From positions 992,001 through 1,056,000 of the forward strand of contig NZ_JAICCF010000002.1 of NCBI RefSeq assembly GCF_019492185.1: a stretch of DNA of 64,000 nt, given 5' to 3'. The notes beneath the pieces were generated by a model. The model saw only the letters and a list, made by a program, of their open reading frames with translations, did not search any database and was not told the origin of the DNA. The position numbers were made by a program, and so were the translations under genes. This DNA comes from Chitinophaga rhizophila. Lineage in GTDB: Bacteria > Bacteroidota > Bacteroidia > Chitinophagales > Chitinophagaceae. Positions 26,808 through 35,097 of the stretch are shown piece after piece. Each line of letters begins with the position of its first letter. Position 1 is the stretch's first letter.

Positions 26808-27779
26808 ATGACAAAAGAAGCACTCAGACAGCATTTGCAGCAATACAGCACAGATATACTCGCACCGGAGGACTTCCATGACCGGCTTGCGCCTGCTGTT
26901 ATGGGGTATGCAGATCTGTTATCCGGACATTTTGCAATGGATGAAGCTGATGCAAGAACACATATTAAAACAGCGCACGGAAACGCTATAGGAACGTTCT
27001 GGGCAGCCAGGTGCATGCGGGAAGTATTCAGAACGCAACGTTTCTCGAGAGGCCTTCACCAGGCAGTGTCCGCTATTAAGAAACGTACGAACCGTACGGT
27101 GCATGTCTTATATGCAGGTACAGGTCCGTTTGCTGCATTAGCCCTTCCCGTTATAATGGCCTGTAAACCTGAGGAGGTTCAGTTTACCTTTCTTGAAATT
27201 AATGCACAAAGCATAGATCTGCTGAAACAGGTAATTGACGTGCTGGACGTTCATGCATATGTAAGAGATATCTATCAATGTGATGCGGCCACCTGGGAGG
27301 TACCGTCAACAACCATAGATATTGTGATCAGTGAAACGATGGATAAAGCACTGAAAGCAGAACCACAGGTAGCTATCATGCTGAACCTGGCGAGTCAGTT
27401 GCCGGAGGAAACGATATTTTTACCAGAGGAAATTATGGTATCGCTTGCAAGGTGGGATAGAAGTAAGAAAGCGCCTACGCCGGTAGCGGAATTAATGCGT
27501 TTTAACAAGTCGATGATGCGTCAGATTATTGATCGCTCATCACACAAAGACTGGGTGTTTGAAGATCAACAGGTAACAGTAGATCTGTCTGCGGATGAGC
27601 AGCTTTATTTCACCACAGAAGTACATGTAAATGCTGGTAATAGTTTATTATTGAATGACAGTTCGCTTAACTTACCTGAGCGGGTACGGATTCCGCTAAT
27701 AGCTGGAATCATGCACCTGAATTGCCGGTATAGTGTTAAAGGAACTACGGGATTCAAGATCACCAGGATTGATGGATAA
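26808..27779 (+). CDS. class I SAM-dependent methyltransferase-like protein
   Basis: A 323-residue soluble protein. A Rossmann-type methyltransferase core is visible: motif I VLYAGTGPFAALALP (about 99-113), an acidic strand end FLEINAQS for the ribose, and a post-core DIVISETMDKAL. The SExMDxxL segment and the all-beta C-terminal third recall protein arginine methyltransferases, but the match is distant. An N-terminal helical part precedes the core. Substrate unknown. It stands alone between divergent neighbours. Confidence 0.6.
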   Translation: MTKEALRQHLQQYSTDILAPEDFHDRLAPAVMGYADLLSGHFAMDEADARTHIKTAHGNAIGTFWAARCMREVFRTQRFSRGLHQAVSAIKKRTNRTVHVLYAGTGPFAALALPVIMACKPEEVQFTFLEINAQSIDLLKQVIDVLDVHAYVRDIYQCDAATWEVPSTTIDIVISETMDKALKAEPQVAIMLNLASQLPEETIFLPEEIMVSLARWDRSKKAPTPVAELMRFNKSMMRQIIDRSSHKDWVFEDQQVTVDLSADEQLYFTTEVHVNAGNSLLLNDSSLNLPERVRIPLIAGIMHLNCRYSVKGTTGFKITRIDG

Positions 27780-28331
27780 CAGGTACAAATAGGCGATTCC
27801 TTTTACTGATAAGAAAGCCATAAATAAGAATGGCTGAGGAGAAAGCAGGCATCACTTATGCTGTATATTATACCAACAAACAATCAACACCTTCGACAGG
27901 GTTTCCTGCCAATGGCTCAATAGATCCTTACATACCTGAAGACAGTCAGTAGGCGAATATCTCCTATAATATTTCTTTGCGTTAACGGCCAGCAATGAAT
28001 CATATCGTTGGTTATTCTTTAAAACGCTACGGTAGCGACGTTCCCTAGGCTTTAATGGAGTTTTTGAATATAGGTTTGCCGGGGAAGAGTTTGGAAATAA
28101 CTGGCGGCATCAACTTGCCATGACGCAAATAACCCTTCAATTTGGCTGGTCTGCCTCCCCTGAAACTAAACATTTCTCATTAAGTTTGCATTACCGGGAA
28201 CCATAACATCAGGAGCAACAACTATCTTTCATCGAGTATTCCCCGGAAACTATGTCAATGGTATCAGCGTGAAAGAGCGGTCTGTGTGATAGCAAAGCTC
28301 AATTCGATACGTTTCAATTTCAATTACACAT
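27780..28331 (+). other. intergenic region with decayed coding sequence
   Basis: Besides the remnant at 28036-28206, a 40-codon frame at 27829-27951 (beginning MAEEKAGITYAVYYTNKQ) has protein-like composition but matches nothing I know. The region probably derives from one lost gene. Confidence 0.4.
28036..28206 (+). pseudogene. C-terminal remnant of an outer-membrane beta-barrel-like protein
   Basis: A frame without a start codon, open from 28036 to TAA 28204-28206. It reads as alternating strand-like residues (YRFAGEEFG, MTQITLQFGWSA, FSLSLHYREP), as in the last strands of a small outer-membrane protein. Upstream in the same frame is a TAG. I cannot name the family. Confidence 0.35.
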
Positions 28332-29612
28332 ATGCAAACAACCAAGAAGTCTGCCATTGGCTTTATTTTCGTTACCCTGCTTATCGATGTGATGGGATGG
28401 GGATTGATCATTCCTGTGATGGCTGATCTGATTGCCCAACTTAAAGGCATTCCTGTCAATCAGGCCAGCACTTACGGTGCGCTGCTGCTGTCTGTATTTG
28501 CGATGACACAGTTCATATTTGCTCCTGTAATAGGCAATCTCAGTGATCAGTACGGGCGCCGTCCTGTACTATTGTTTTCCTTACTGGGCTTTGGGATAGA
28601 CTATATCATACTTGCGCTTGCGCCTACATATGGCTGGCTGTTTGTCGGTCGTGTCATTGCCGGCGTCACCGGCGCTAGTTTCACAACAGCGACAGCATAC
28701 ATTGCTGACGTGAGTGAAGACGAGACAGCCAGGGCTAAAAACTTCGGGATGATCGGTGCTGCCTTTGGTTTAGGCTTCGTACTGGGGCCTGCTCTTGGTG
28801 CATTACTGGCTACATGGGGTATCAGGGCACCCTTTTATGCTGCCGCAGCCCTATGTTTGCTGAACTGCCTTTACGGCTTCTTCCTGCTGCCAGAATCTCT
28901 GAAGAAGGAAAACCGTCGCCCTTTTGAGTGGGCGCGCGCCAATCCTATGGGGTCATTGAAGTTCCTGACCAGGCATCCGGAAATCGGCGGACTGGCAGTG
29001 GCCTTCTTCCTGATCTACCTGGGAGCGCAATCAGTGCAGGGCAACTGGAACTTTTTCACCATTTATCGCTTCCAGTGGTCTGAGAAGATGGTAGGCATCT
29101 CTCTGGCAATAGTGGGCGTACTGGTGGGGGCAGTTCAGGCTGGTCTGACCAGGGTAGTGATTCCTAAGATTGGTAATGAAAAGAGTATCTACTTGGGATT
29201 ATCACTATATACGCTGGGTCTTGTGTTGTTTGCCTTTGCAACAGAGAGCTGGATGATGTTTGCTTTCCTGATTCCTTATTGCCTCGGGGGTATCTGCGGA
29301 CCTTCTTTGCAGTCAGTCATATCAGGTCATGTTCCTCCTAATCAACAGGGAGAACTACAGGGTGCGCTGACCAGCCTGATGAGTCTTACTACTATCATCG
29401 GTCCGCTTATTATGAACGGCACCTTCTCTTATTTTACAACAGATAAGGCTCCCTTTCACTTTCCGGGCATTCACTTCCTCATTGGAGCGGTATGTATGTT
29501 AGCAAGTGTAATCATTACGAATAAGGTTTTATCGAGAGAGAAAAAGGTGAATCCTATGTTAAGAAATGTGATTGCCGGCGCAGGAGATTATAAAGATGCA
29601 CCTATGCATTGA
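28332..29612 (+). CDS. MFS transporter of the TCR/Tet type (drug:proton antiporter)
   Basis: A 426-residue inner-membrane pump with 12 predicted helices. Motif A is GNLSDQYGRRPVL (68-80), Asp20 lies in helix 1 (LLIDVMGWGLIIPVM), and motif C is GFVLGPALGALL. This is the tetracycline-efflux-like subfamily common in Bacteroidota chromosomes; most such members are not shown to confer tetracycline resistance. It is followed by its own terminator. Confidence 0.9.
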   Translation: MQTTKKSAIGFIFVTLLIDVMGWGLIIPVMADLIAQLKGIPVNQASTYGALLLSVFAMTQFIFAPVIGNLSDQYGRRPVLLFSLLGFGIDYIILALAPTYGWLFVGRVIAGVTGASFTTATAYIADVSEDETARAKNFGMIGAAFGLGFVLGPALGALLATWGIRAPFYAAAALCLLNCLYGFFLLPESLKKENRRPFEWARANPMGSLKFLTRHPEIGGLAVAFFLIYLGAQSVQGNWNFFTIYRFQWSEKMVGISLAIVGVLVGAVQAGLTRVVIPKIGNEKSIYLGLSLYTLGLVLFAFATESWMMFAFLIPYCLGGICGPSLQSVISGHVPPNQQGELQGALTSLMSLTTIIGPLIMNGTFSYFTTDKAPFHFPGIHFLIGAVCMLASVIITNKVLSREKKVNPMLRNVIAGAGDYKDAPMH

Positions 29613-29638
29613 TAAAGGATAACGCTACTGATAAAGGA

Positions 29639-29670
29639 GGATGGAACAATTATTCCATCCTTTCTTGTTT
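29639..29670 (+). terminator. intrinsic terminator of the MFS gene
   Basis: Stem GGATGGAA / TTCCATCC with loop CAATTA, then TTTCTTGTTT. Confidence 0.8.
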
Positions 29671-29862
29671 ATATTGATTCTTATAATGAAGTCTTCTGCC
29701 TATATAGTAATTATCCACTAATCCGCCGTCAAGGTTTACGTATCCCTTTTGCAAGGAATGACTTTTCATAAATTATCTTTACTTTGGAAAGGCCATAGAT
29801 AAGCTGTTGTCTTTCTATTAGCCGTTCCTGATCAAAAGTTACTTTTACACAAATATGAATCA

Positions 29863-30678
29863 TTGGAACCATTCACCCATATACGTCGCCTTTACACCCC
29901 TATTCAACCGACCATCAGGCAATCGGCTGACCATGTCACCTACCAGGAATTTCTTCCTCATATCAGTTTGCAGCCTTTTATATACTGCTATTGGCAATTA
30001 AAAACCATAGCCCCTCTCTCCGCTCAGTTTAACTACCGGGTGGTAGCAGATGGCTGTATTGATATCTTCTTTGAGCTTGATAACCCGAAAGAGAATTATA
30101 TCATGGGCTTCTGTAAGAAGTATACCGAGTTTATGTTAGAGAATAACTTCAATTATGTGGGCGTGCGGTTTCTGCCTACTATGTTTCCCCAGTTGTTTAA
30201 AGTGGATGCAGCGACACTCAGTAACCGATTTGAACATCTCGGTACAGTATTACCACAAACTTCTGCGTTCATTACAGCGCATTTGGATAGTACTTTACTA
30301 CCTGCGGATATTGCTGCCATATTTGACAAGTATTTTATACAGATTGTCGCTCAGGCTGAGATAGATGATGATCCCAGGTTATACGAGGCTATTGCGTTGA
30401 TTCTTCAACATTGTGGCGTAGTCGATATTGAAAAGGATCTGAATACTGGTATCAGTACACGGCAACTACGGAGGTTGTTTGAATTTTATATTGGTGATAC
30501 ACCGAAGACATTCAGTAAAGTGGTACGCTTCCAACATATATTAAAGGCAAAGCCTTCCGCCCAAAGCCTCCGGCAGAACAAACTGTTTTTTGACAGTGGA
30601 TATTATGATCAGGCGCATTTCATCAAGGAGTTCAGGAATCTGTATGGTGTTACGCCTTCTAAAGCGTTCGGGAGATAA
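29863..30678 (+). CDS. AraC-family transcriptional regulator
   Basis: 271 residues. The N-terminal part (about 25-150, EFLPHISLQPFIYCYWQLK...VADGCIDIFFEL) is of the type often found in Bacteroidota AraC proteins, and the C-terminal double helix-turn-helix is STRQLRRLFEFYIGDTPKTFSKVVRF and FDSGYYDQAHFIKEFRNLYGVTPSKAF. No in-frame ATG precedes the conserved region; TTG 29863 is the likely start. The nearby ATG at 29855 is out of frame. It probably controls the VOC gene 64 bases downstream. Confidence 0.85.
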   Translation: MEPFTHIRRLYTPIQPTIRQSADHVTYQEFLPHISLQPFIYCYWQLKTIAPLSAQFNYRVVADGCIDIFFELDNPKENYIMGFCKKYTEFMLENNFNYVGVRFLPTMFPQLFKVDAATLSNRFEHLGTVLPQTSAFITAHLDSTLLPADIAAIFDKYFIQIVAQAEIDDDPRLYEAIALILQHCGVVDIEKDLNTGISTRQLRRLFEFYIGDTPKTFSKVVRFQHILKAKPSAQSLRQNKLFFDSGYYDQAHFIKEFRNLYGVTPSKAFGR

Positions 30679-30742
30679 TGTCCGATTTTTACAATGTATC
30701 CAGCAACTGATTGCCGAATTTTACAGTAGTAAATCGGATATT

Positions 30743-31207
30743 ATGAAACACATACTCACATTATTCACTGCCCTGTTACTGACATCAGGCATATACGCAC
30801 AAAAAACCAATAAAATGAAACATAGTATGAAACTGAATGCAGGCATTATCACCAGCAAAATAGCTGAAAGCAAAGCCTTTTATACAGAAGTACTGGGCTT
30901 TGGAGTAACCTTTGAAAATGAGTTTTATCTGTTGCTCCATACACCGGACAAAAGTACTGAACTCAGTTTCCTGTTGCCAGATCATCCTTCACAACAGCCG
31001 CTGTTTCATAAGGCTTTCCCAGGACAAGGTATGTACCTCACTATTGAAGTAGACGATGTTGATAGCATCTATGAAGCTATCAGGAAGAAGAATATTCCGA
31101 TTCAGATAGAGATTCGGAATGAGCCATGGGGAGACAGGCATTTTGCAATCCAGGATCCCAATGGTGTTGGTATAGATATCGTGCACTACCAGAATACTGA
31201 AAAATAA
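30743..31207 (+). CDS. VOC-superfamily (glyoxalase/bleomycin-resistance-like) protein with signal peptide
   Basis: A 154-residue protein. After MKHILTLFTALLLTSGIYAQ, a clear signal peptide, a single VOC domain follows (LNAGIITSKIAESKAFYTEVLGFGVTFEN ... FAIQDPNGVGIDIVHYQN). VOC proteins bind metals or small drugs, or isomerise; most are cytoplasmic, so the leader is unusual. ATG 30743 is the natural start; the frame is open further upstream only by chance within the AraC gene. Confidence 0.82.
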   Translation: MKHILTLFTALLLTSGIYAQKTNKMKHSMKLNAGIITSKIAESKAFYTEVLGFGVTFENEFYLLLHTPDKSTELSFLLPDHPSQQPLFHKAFPGQGMYLTIEVDDVDSIYEAIRKKNIPIQIEIRNEPWGDRHFAIQDPNGVGIDIVHYQNTEK

Positions 31208-31211
31208 CAAT

Positions 31212-31231
31212 GGGGCTACGGCCCCTTTTTT
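31212..31231 (+). terminator. intrinsic terminator of the VOC gene
   Basis: Stem GGGGC-TACG-GCCCC with a stable tetraloop followed by six T. Confidence 0.92.
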
Positions 31232-31249
31232 CTTGCCTATTGAGAAGCA

Positions 31250-31711
31250 TTGTTTGCCGCAACCTCATTCTCGATAGTAGTTGCGGCAAACGAAATGGGA
31301 GATAATGGACTGTATGTAGTTAATATGGACAACAAGGCTGTTTTACGGCATTTTGTTACACCAGACCAGTGCATGAAAACATTTGTTATGACCTACAATG
31401 TTTATGAGGCACTTGCCAACCGGGTAGTTATTAATACCGCCTACATAGACCCGGATACCCGGACCCAGTTTGCGGAGGTATATTTCACCAAGGAGGGCGG
31501 CAAAAGCATAGATACTATTTATTTGAGTAATGAGCATGACGGCGTGCATATTGGTAATAGCTTCTTTCACCCGGATGACCCTAAAAAGAGCCATCTGCCC
31601 AAGGGCCTTGGAGCCGGAGGGGTAAACGGAGGTTTGTTTATTTCTGCGAATAATATTCCATTCAACAGTATAATATACCTGCCGGACAAACAACGATTAA
31701 CATTCCAATAA
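31250..31711 (+). CDS. hypothetical protein, possibly 5'-truncated
   Basis: 153 residues from a TTG, or 138 from ATG 31295 (MGDNGLYVVNMDNKAVLRHF). The composition is protein-like (INTAYIDPDTRTQFAEVYFTKEGGKSIDTIYLSN) with no domain that I recognise. It ends FNSIIYLPDKQRLTFQ. The start region overlaps a 12-bp inverted repeat, and no leader or promoter is visible after the VOC terminator, so it may be the tail of a rearranged gene. Confidence 0.5.
   Translation: MFAATSFSIVVAANEMGDNGLYVVNMDNKAVLRHFVTPDQCMKTFVMTYNVYEALANRVVINTAYIDPDTRTQFAEVYFTKEGGKSIDTIYLSNEHDGVHIGNSFFHPDDPKKSHLPKGLGAGGVNGGLFISANNIPFNSIIYLPDKQRLTFQ
31252..31291. repeat. 12-bp inverted repeat
   Basis: GTTTGCCGCAAC (31252-31263) and GTTGCGGCAAAC (31280-31291) are exact complements with a 16-base loop, just after the VOC terminator. 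Confidence 0.8.
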
Positions 31712-31888
31712 GCCGATTGCCACGGGGTGTATAATTTATGCTGGTGGAAATAAGTCCGGGAGGCGAAATAAAGAAGTTCAAGTTTATTAAATTATAAGTG
31801 CTCACTGTTCAACCCCATACCGGCAACAACAGGAAGCTGCTCTTCCAGGGGCCGCCTCTATCTATTGCAAAAAAAGCTATATTACTGC

Positions 31889-32296
31889 TCAGGCCTTTTT
31901 AGAGCGCATGGCCTTTACCTGTTTCAAACCTTTGTCCTTTGTAAACTGCTGATATTCGTCTGATTCAACTGCATAGATAGCCATCATCCCGTCGCCATCA
32001 AAATGCGCCCCCCAGCCGTAACGTTTGGTTAGCGGAGAAGAACGAAAACACGCTTGTCCCTTGGAGAAAAACTTCTCTCTCTCCAATTCAAACTCTTTAC
32101 TCTTCAGCTGACGCTTTGCTGCGTGTACATGGAAAAGAACATCGTCAGAGGTAAACTCATATGGGTTATCGATTAACAGTTCAAACTCGATGTTGGCAAT
32201 GGTTTTCTCTCCTCTGACCGGGGGTATTTCCGCTTTGGTAACGGGGCAGTCATCAGCCACTTCAATAAAGGTATTATAGTAATTGGTGGTCTTCAT
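31889..32296 (-). CDS. DUF6157 family protein
   Basis: A small soluble protein of 135 residues, close to the full family length. Typical stretches are MKTTNYYNTFIEVADDCPVTKAEIPP and FFSKGQACFRSSPLTKRYGWGAHFD. The function of the family is unknown. A Lys-rich tail (KQVKAMRSKKA) ends it. It stands alone and is separated from the reductase operon upstream by a terminator. Confidence 0.85.
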   Translation of the reverse strand: MKTTNYYNTFIEVADDCPVTKAEIPPVRGEKTIANIEFELLIDNPYEFTSDDVLFHVHAAKRQLKSKEFELEREKFFSKGQACFRSSPLTKRYGWGAHFDGDGMMAIYAVESDEYQQFTKDKGLKQVKAMRSKKA

Positions 32297-32344
32297 TTCA
32301 TAAACAGTTTAACAGGTCCCTTTGATATTACTATACGTAAAATA

Positions 32345-32376
32345 TAAAAAATCCTGGTAACTTTTGTTACCAGGAT
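32345..32376 (-). terminator. intrinsic terminator of the reductase operon
   Basis: Stem ATCCTGGTAAC / GTTACCAGGAT with loop AAAA; on the minus strand it runs into TTTTTTAT. Confidence 0.88.
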
Positions 32377-32426
32377 CAGAAACTATTAGCATAAATAATA
32401 TATTAGTTTTTTCTACCTCATCTATA

Positions 32427-33428
32427 CTATGCATTCATTCCATTGTATACTTCTTCCAGGGCTGTATGTATGAATCTGATATCCTGCTCAGATAGTTCTA
32501 TGTCCATTGAACGGGCGTTCTGAATTACCTGCGCTGCATTTCTAGCACCGGCAAGTACAACTGTAATGCCCGGTTGCAGTGTGGTCCATCTCAGCACAAG
32601 CTGTCCCAGAGAGGCATTTTTACTTTCCGCTAATGGGGTAATGCGATCCAGGAAAGCCTCGACCTTATCCGCTGAAAACTGTCCGAAGTAACCATTCCGG
32701 TGGTCGTCGGCTTTCAAGGCAGCATCTTTAAAATACTTGCCTGTAAGGAGGCCCCTTTCCAGCGGACTATAAGCTATAATTCCAATATGATGCTCCAGCG
32801 CATAAGGTATAATATCTTCCTCTATACCTCTGTTCAGCATACTATAGGATAGTTGATTGGAAGCCAGCTGTATACGCTTACCAGCAGTTTTCATCTGTGC
32901 AAGATCATAGTTACTTACGCCGGCCGCTCTGATCTTTCCCTGACTGATCAGCGTATCCAATGCTTCCATTGTTTCGTCGATAGGGGTTGTTGCATCCGGC
33001 CAGTGCAGCTGTAACAGATCTACATAATCTGTACCCAGCCTTGACAGGCTTTGTTCCAATTCCTTGATGATATTAGCTTTAGATGCATATTTATACACGG
33101 GTATATTCCTGCCACCGTCATTTGCATCAAAGAAGTACTCACCTTTACCCTGGTTACTTCCGTCCCATACAAGGCCGAACTTTGTAAGCAGCTGTATCTT
33201 ACTTCTATCTTTTCCTTTGATTGCTGCACCTATCAGTTCTTCACTCCTACCAAAACCATAAAAGGGAGCTGTATCAATAGAAGTCATTCCATGGTCAATG
33301 GCAGCATGTACAGCTGCAATTGAATCCTGTTCCTCATTACCTCCCCACATATTTCCACCTATGGCAAATGCCCCATATGTGATAGCTGATAATTGCAATT
33401 CAGACTTACCTAATTTCCTGTATTCCAT
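32427..33428 (-). CDS. aldo/keto reductase
   Basis: A 333-residue NADPH-dependent oxidoreductase of the AKR superfamily. The catalytic tetrad is visible: Asp and Tyr in SIDTAPFYGFGRSEE, Lys in LLTKFG, His in LLQLHWPD. The C-terminal cofactor site is seen as GITVVLAGARNAAQV. It is co-transcribed with the flavin reductase gene 12 bases upstream, both divergent from a LysR gene. That suggests a detoxification pair for reactive carbonyls and quinones. Confidence 0.92.
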   Translation of the reverse strand: MEYRKLGKSELQLSAITYGAFAIGGNMWGGNEEQDSIAAVHAAIDHGMTSIDTAPFYGFGRSEELIGAAIKGKDRSKIQLLTKFGLVWDGSNQGKGEYFFDANDGGRNIPVYKYASKANIIKELEQSLSRLGTDYVDLLQLHWPDATTPIDETMEALDTLISQGKIRAAGVSNYDLAQMKTAGKRIQLASNQLSYSMLNRGIEEDIIPYALEHHIGIIAYSPLERGLLTGKYFKDAALKADDHRNGYFGQFSADKVEAFLDRITPLAESKNASLGQLVLRWTTLQPGITVVLAGARNAAQVIQNARSMDIELSEQDIRFIHTALEEVYNGMNA

Positions 33429-33440
33429 CTTATATTCATC

Positions 33441-34040
33441 TTAATTCTGGTTAGAAAATACATCCGCAAGATGTGCATGGTATGCAGCCAGGTCTCTTGG
33501 AATGTCCGCATTCTTTTCAATATCATGGAAATGCATACCAGGTAATGGTTTTAGGCCGATGAAAGCATTCATGCGATGAAAACCGAATAATATACCCTCA
33601 TCCACACTAGTTTGCTGAAAGAACTCTCCTGGTAGTGTGAATGCCTCTTTAGGGGCATTCCACGAAGTGGTCACCATATACTTCCTGCCATGCAGCATGC
33701 CACCTGTTCCATAATTAATTGCCGGGTTGGCAGATGAGCGGCCATCACTGTGATATATTCCTTTACCATGGCCTTCGGTGAAGACTTTGTCTATATATGC
33801 TTTGAAGCCATGTGGCAGCTGAAACCACCAGATGGGCGTATGATAAATAATAACGTCCGCCCACGTATACTTCTCTACTTCCTCTTTCGGATCGTATGCG
33901 TCATTAATATTGGTGGTCTTCACCTCAAACTCCGGCTTGTTACTGAAAAATGCCGAAGTAGCTGCTGATACAGTCTCATTAAATCTGCCGCCGGAATGGC
34001 CGAACTGTTGTCCACCATTGATGATAAATACCTTTGTCAT
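33441..34040 (-). CDS. NAD(P)H-dependent quinone reductase, flavodoxin-like (MdaB type)
   Basis: A 199-residue FAD/FMN protein. Typical segments are VFIINGGQQFGHSGGRFNET, the HTPIWWFQLPHGFKAYIDKVF loop and GRKYMVTTSWNAP. MdaB-type enzymes reduce quinones by two electrons. ATG 34040 (MTKVFIING) is the natural start; the upstream in-frame ATG at 34067 lies inside the promoter region. Confidence 0.9.
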   Translation of the reverse strand: MTKVFIINGGQQFGHSGGRFNETVSAATSAFFSNKPEFEVKTTNINDAYDPKEEVEKYTWADVIIYHTPIWWFQLPHGFKAYIDKVFTEGHGKGIYHSDGRSSANPAINYGTGGMLHGRKYMVTTSWNAPKEAFTLPGEFFQQTSVDEGILFGFHRMNAFIGLKPLPGMHFHDIEKNADIPRDLAAYHAHLADVFSNQN

Positions 34041-34064
34041 ATACTTGTTTTTCTTTTGACGATA

Positions 34065-34072
34065 CAAAAGTA
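34065..34072 (-). promoter_or_regulatory. -7 box TACTTTTG of the reductase operon
   Basis: TAnnTTTG match 25 bases before the start codon on the minus strand. Confidence 0.55.
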
Positions 34073-34108
34073 CCGCGACACACAGTATTATTAAAACAAG
34101 TTAAATCA

Positions 34109-34116
34109 TACCTTTG
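34109..34116 (+). promoter_or_regulatory. -7 box TACCTTTG of the LysR gene
   Basis: TAnnTTTG match 26 bases before the LysR start, back to back with the divergent promoter; regulator binding between them could affect both. Confidence 0.55.
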
Positions 34117-34141
34117 TATCAGAAATATAATACCTGATACT

Positions 34142-35044
34142 ATGGTTAACCTGGAATGGTACAGAACATTTAAAGCGATTTATAAGACAGGTACGCTGAC
34201 CGGAGCTGCCGAGAGCCTGTTTATTTCACAACCAGGCGTCAGCCTGCACTTAAGTTCATTAGAGAACTATGTTGGGTACAAACTATTTGAAAGAACAGGC
34301 AGAAAAATGGTACCGACAGAGAAAGGAAAGGTCTTTTACAATTTCATCATTGAGCCATTAAACAAACTGGAAGATGCTGAGAAGAATTTTCAGAAAAGCA
34401 CAGAAATACATACGCCTACCATCAGTGTAGGTATGTGCTTTGAAACATTTCAGATAACTCTGGAACAATACATCTCTACGCTTCCCTTTAATGTGATCAT
34501 CCGCTTCGGAGATTACCCTGATATGCTGGACAACCTCGACAAAGGCATACTGGATCTTATTATCACTCCGCAAAAGGGTGCTTCCGGCAACATAGAACAT
34601 GAGGCATTTTCTTCTGAAACAATTGTACTTGTTGCGGGTAATGAAGTGGACACCAAGGCATTCAATAAACTTGCGAAAGGCAAAGACCTGAATGCGCTGG
34701 AGAACTGGCTGAAACAGGAAAAATGGTATGGTACTACCGGAGATATGGAGCATCTGTTCCGCTTCTGGAAGTTGAACTTTAACCATCATCCTGACTTCCG
34801 GCCTAATTACATTGTCCCAAATCTTAACTCCATCGTGCGCTGCTTAAGAAGCGGAAAGGGTGTGGCTGTCATTCCTGACTTTCTATGCAGGAAAGAAATT
34901 GAAGCCGGAGAAGTCAAATTATTATGGGAAGGAAAAACCAAACTCAAAAACACCCTATACTTTGGCACCAGAAAAAAGACGCGCTACGCGGAAGAAATCA
35001 GCCTGATTAAAACACTCTTCAGGAAAGTAATGTTACCGGTATAG
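34142..35044 (+). CDS. LysR-family transcriptional regulator
   Basis: 300 residues. The N-terminal winged helix is MVNLEWYRTFKAIYKTGTLTGAAESLFISQPGVSLHLSSLENYVGYKLFERTGR split over residues 1-54; the rest is the periplasmic-binding-like effector domain. Start chosen at MVNLEWY, the family's normal N-terminus; the longer frame runs through the promoter. By position it should control the divergent quinone reductase and aldo/keto reductase genes and itself. Confidence 0.92.
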   Translation: MVNLEWYRTFKAIYKTGTLTGAAESLFISQPGVSLHLSSLENYVGYKLFERTGRKMVPTEKGKVFYNFIIEPLNKLEDAEKNFQKSTEIHTPTISVGMCFETFQITLEQYISTLPFNVIIRFGDYPDMLDNLDKGILDLIITPQKGASGNIEHEAFSSETIVLVAGNEVDTKAFNKLAKGKDLNALENWLKQEKWYGTTGDMEHLFRFWKLNFNHHPDFRPNYIVPNLNSIVRCLRSGKGVAVIPDFLCRKEIEAGEVKLLWEGKTKLKNTLYFGTRKKTRYAEEISLIKTLFRKVMLPV

Positions 35045-35053
35045 TATACAACT

Positions 35054-35089
35054 CAACGGCCTGCATGGTGTATATCATGCAGGCCGTTG
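35054..35089. terminator. hairpin between convergent LysR and STN-barrel genes
   Basis: A perfect 14-bp stem CAACGGCCTGCATG / CATGCAGGCCGTTG with an 8-base loop. T tracts are poor on both sides; it is probably a shared bidirectional terminator. Confidence 0.6.
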
Positions 35090-35097
35090 CTCCGCTG

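Noticed and set aside
28332-29612. Acquired tetracycline resistance gene
   Set aside because: The protein is a chromosomal TCR/Tet-like MFS pump with no mobile context; resistance cannot be claimed from family membership.
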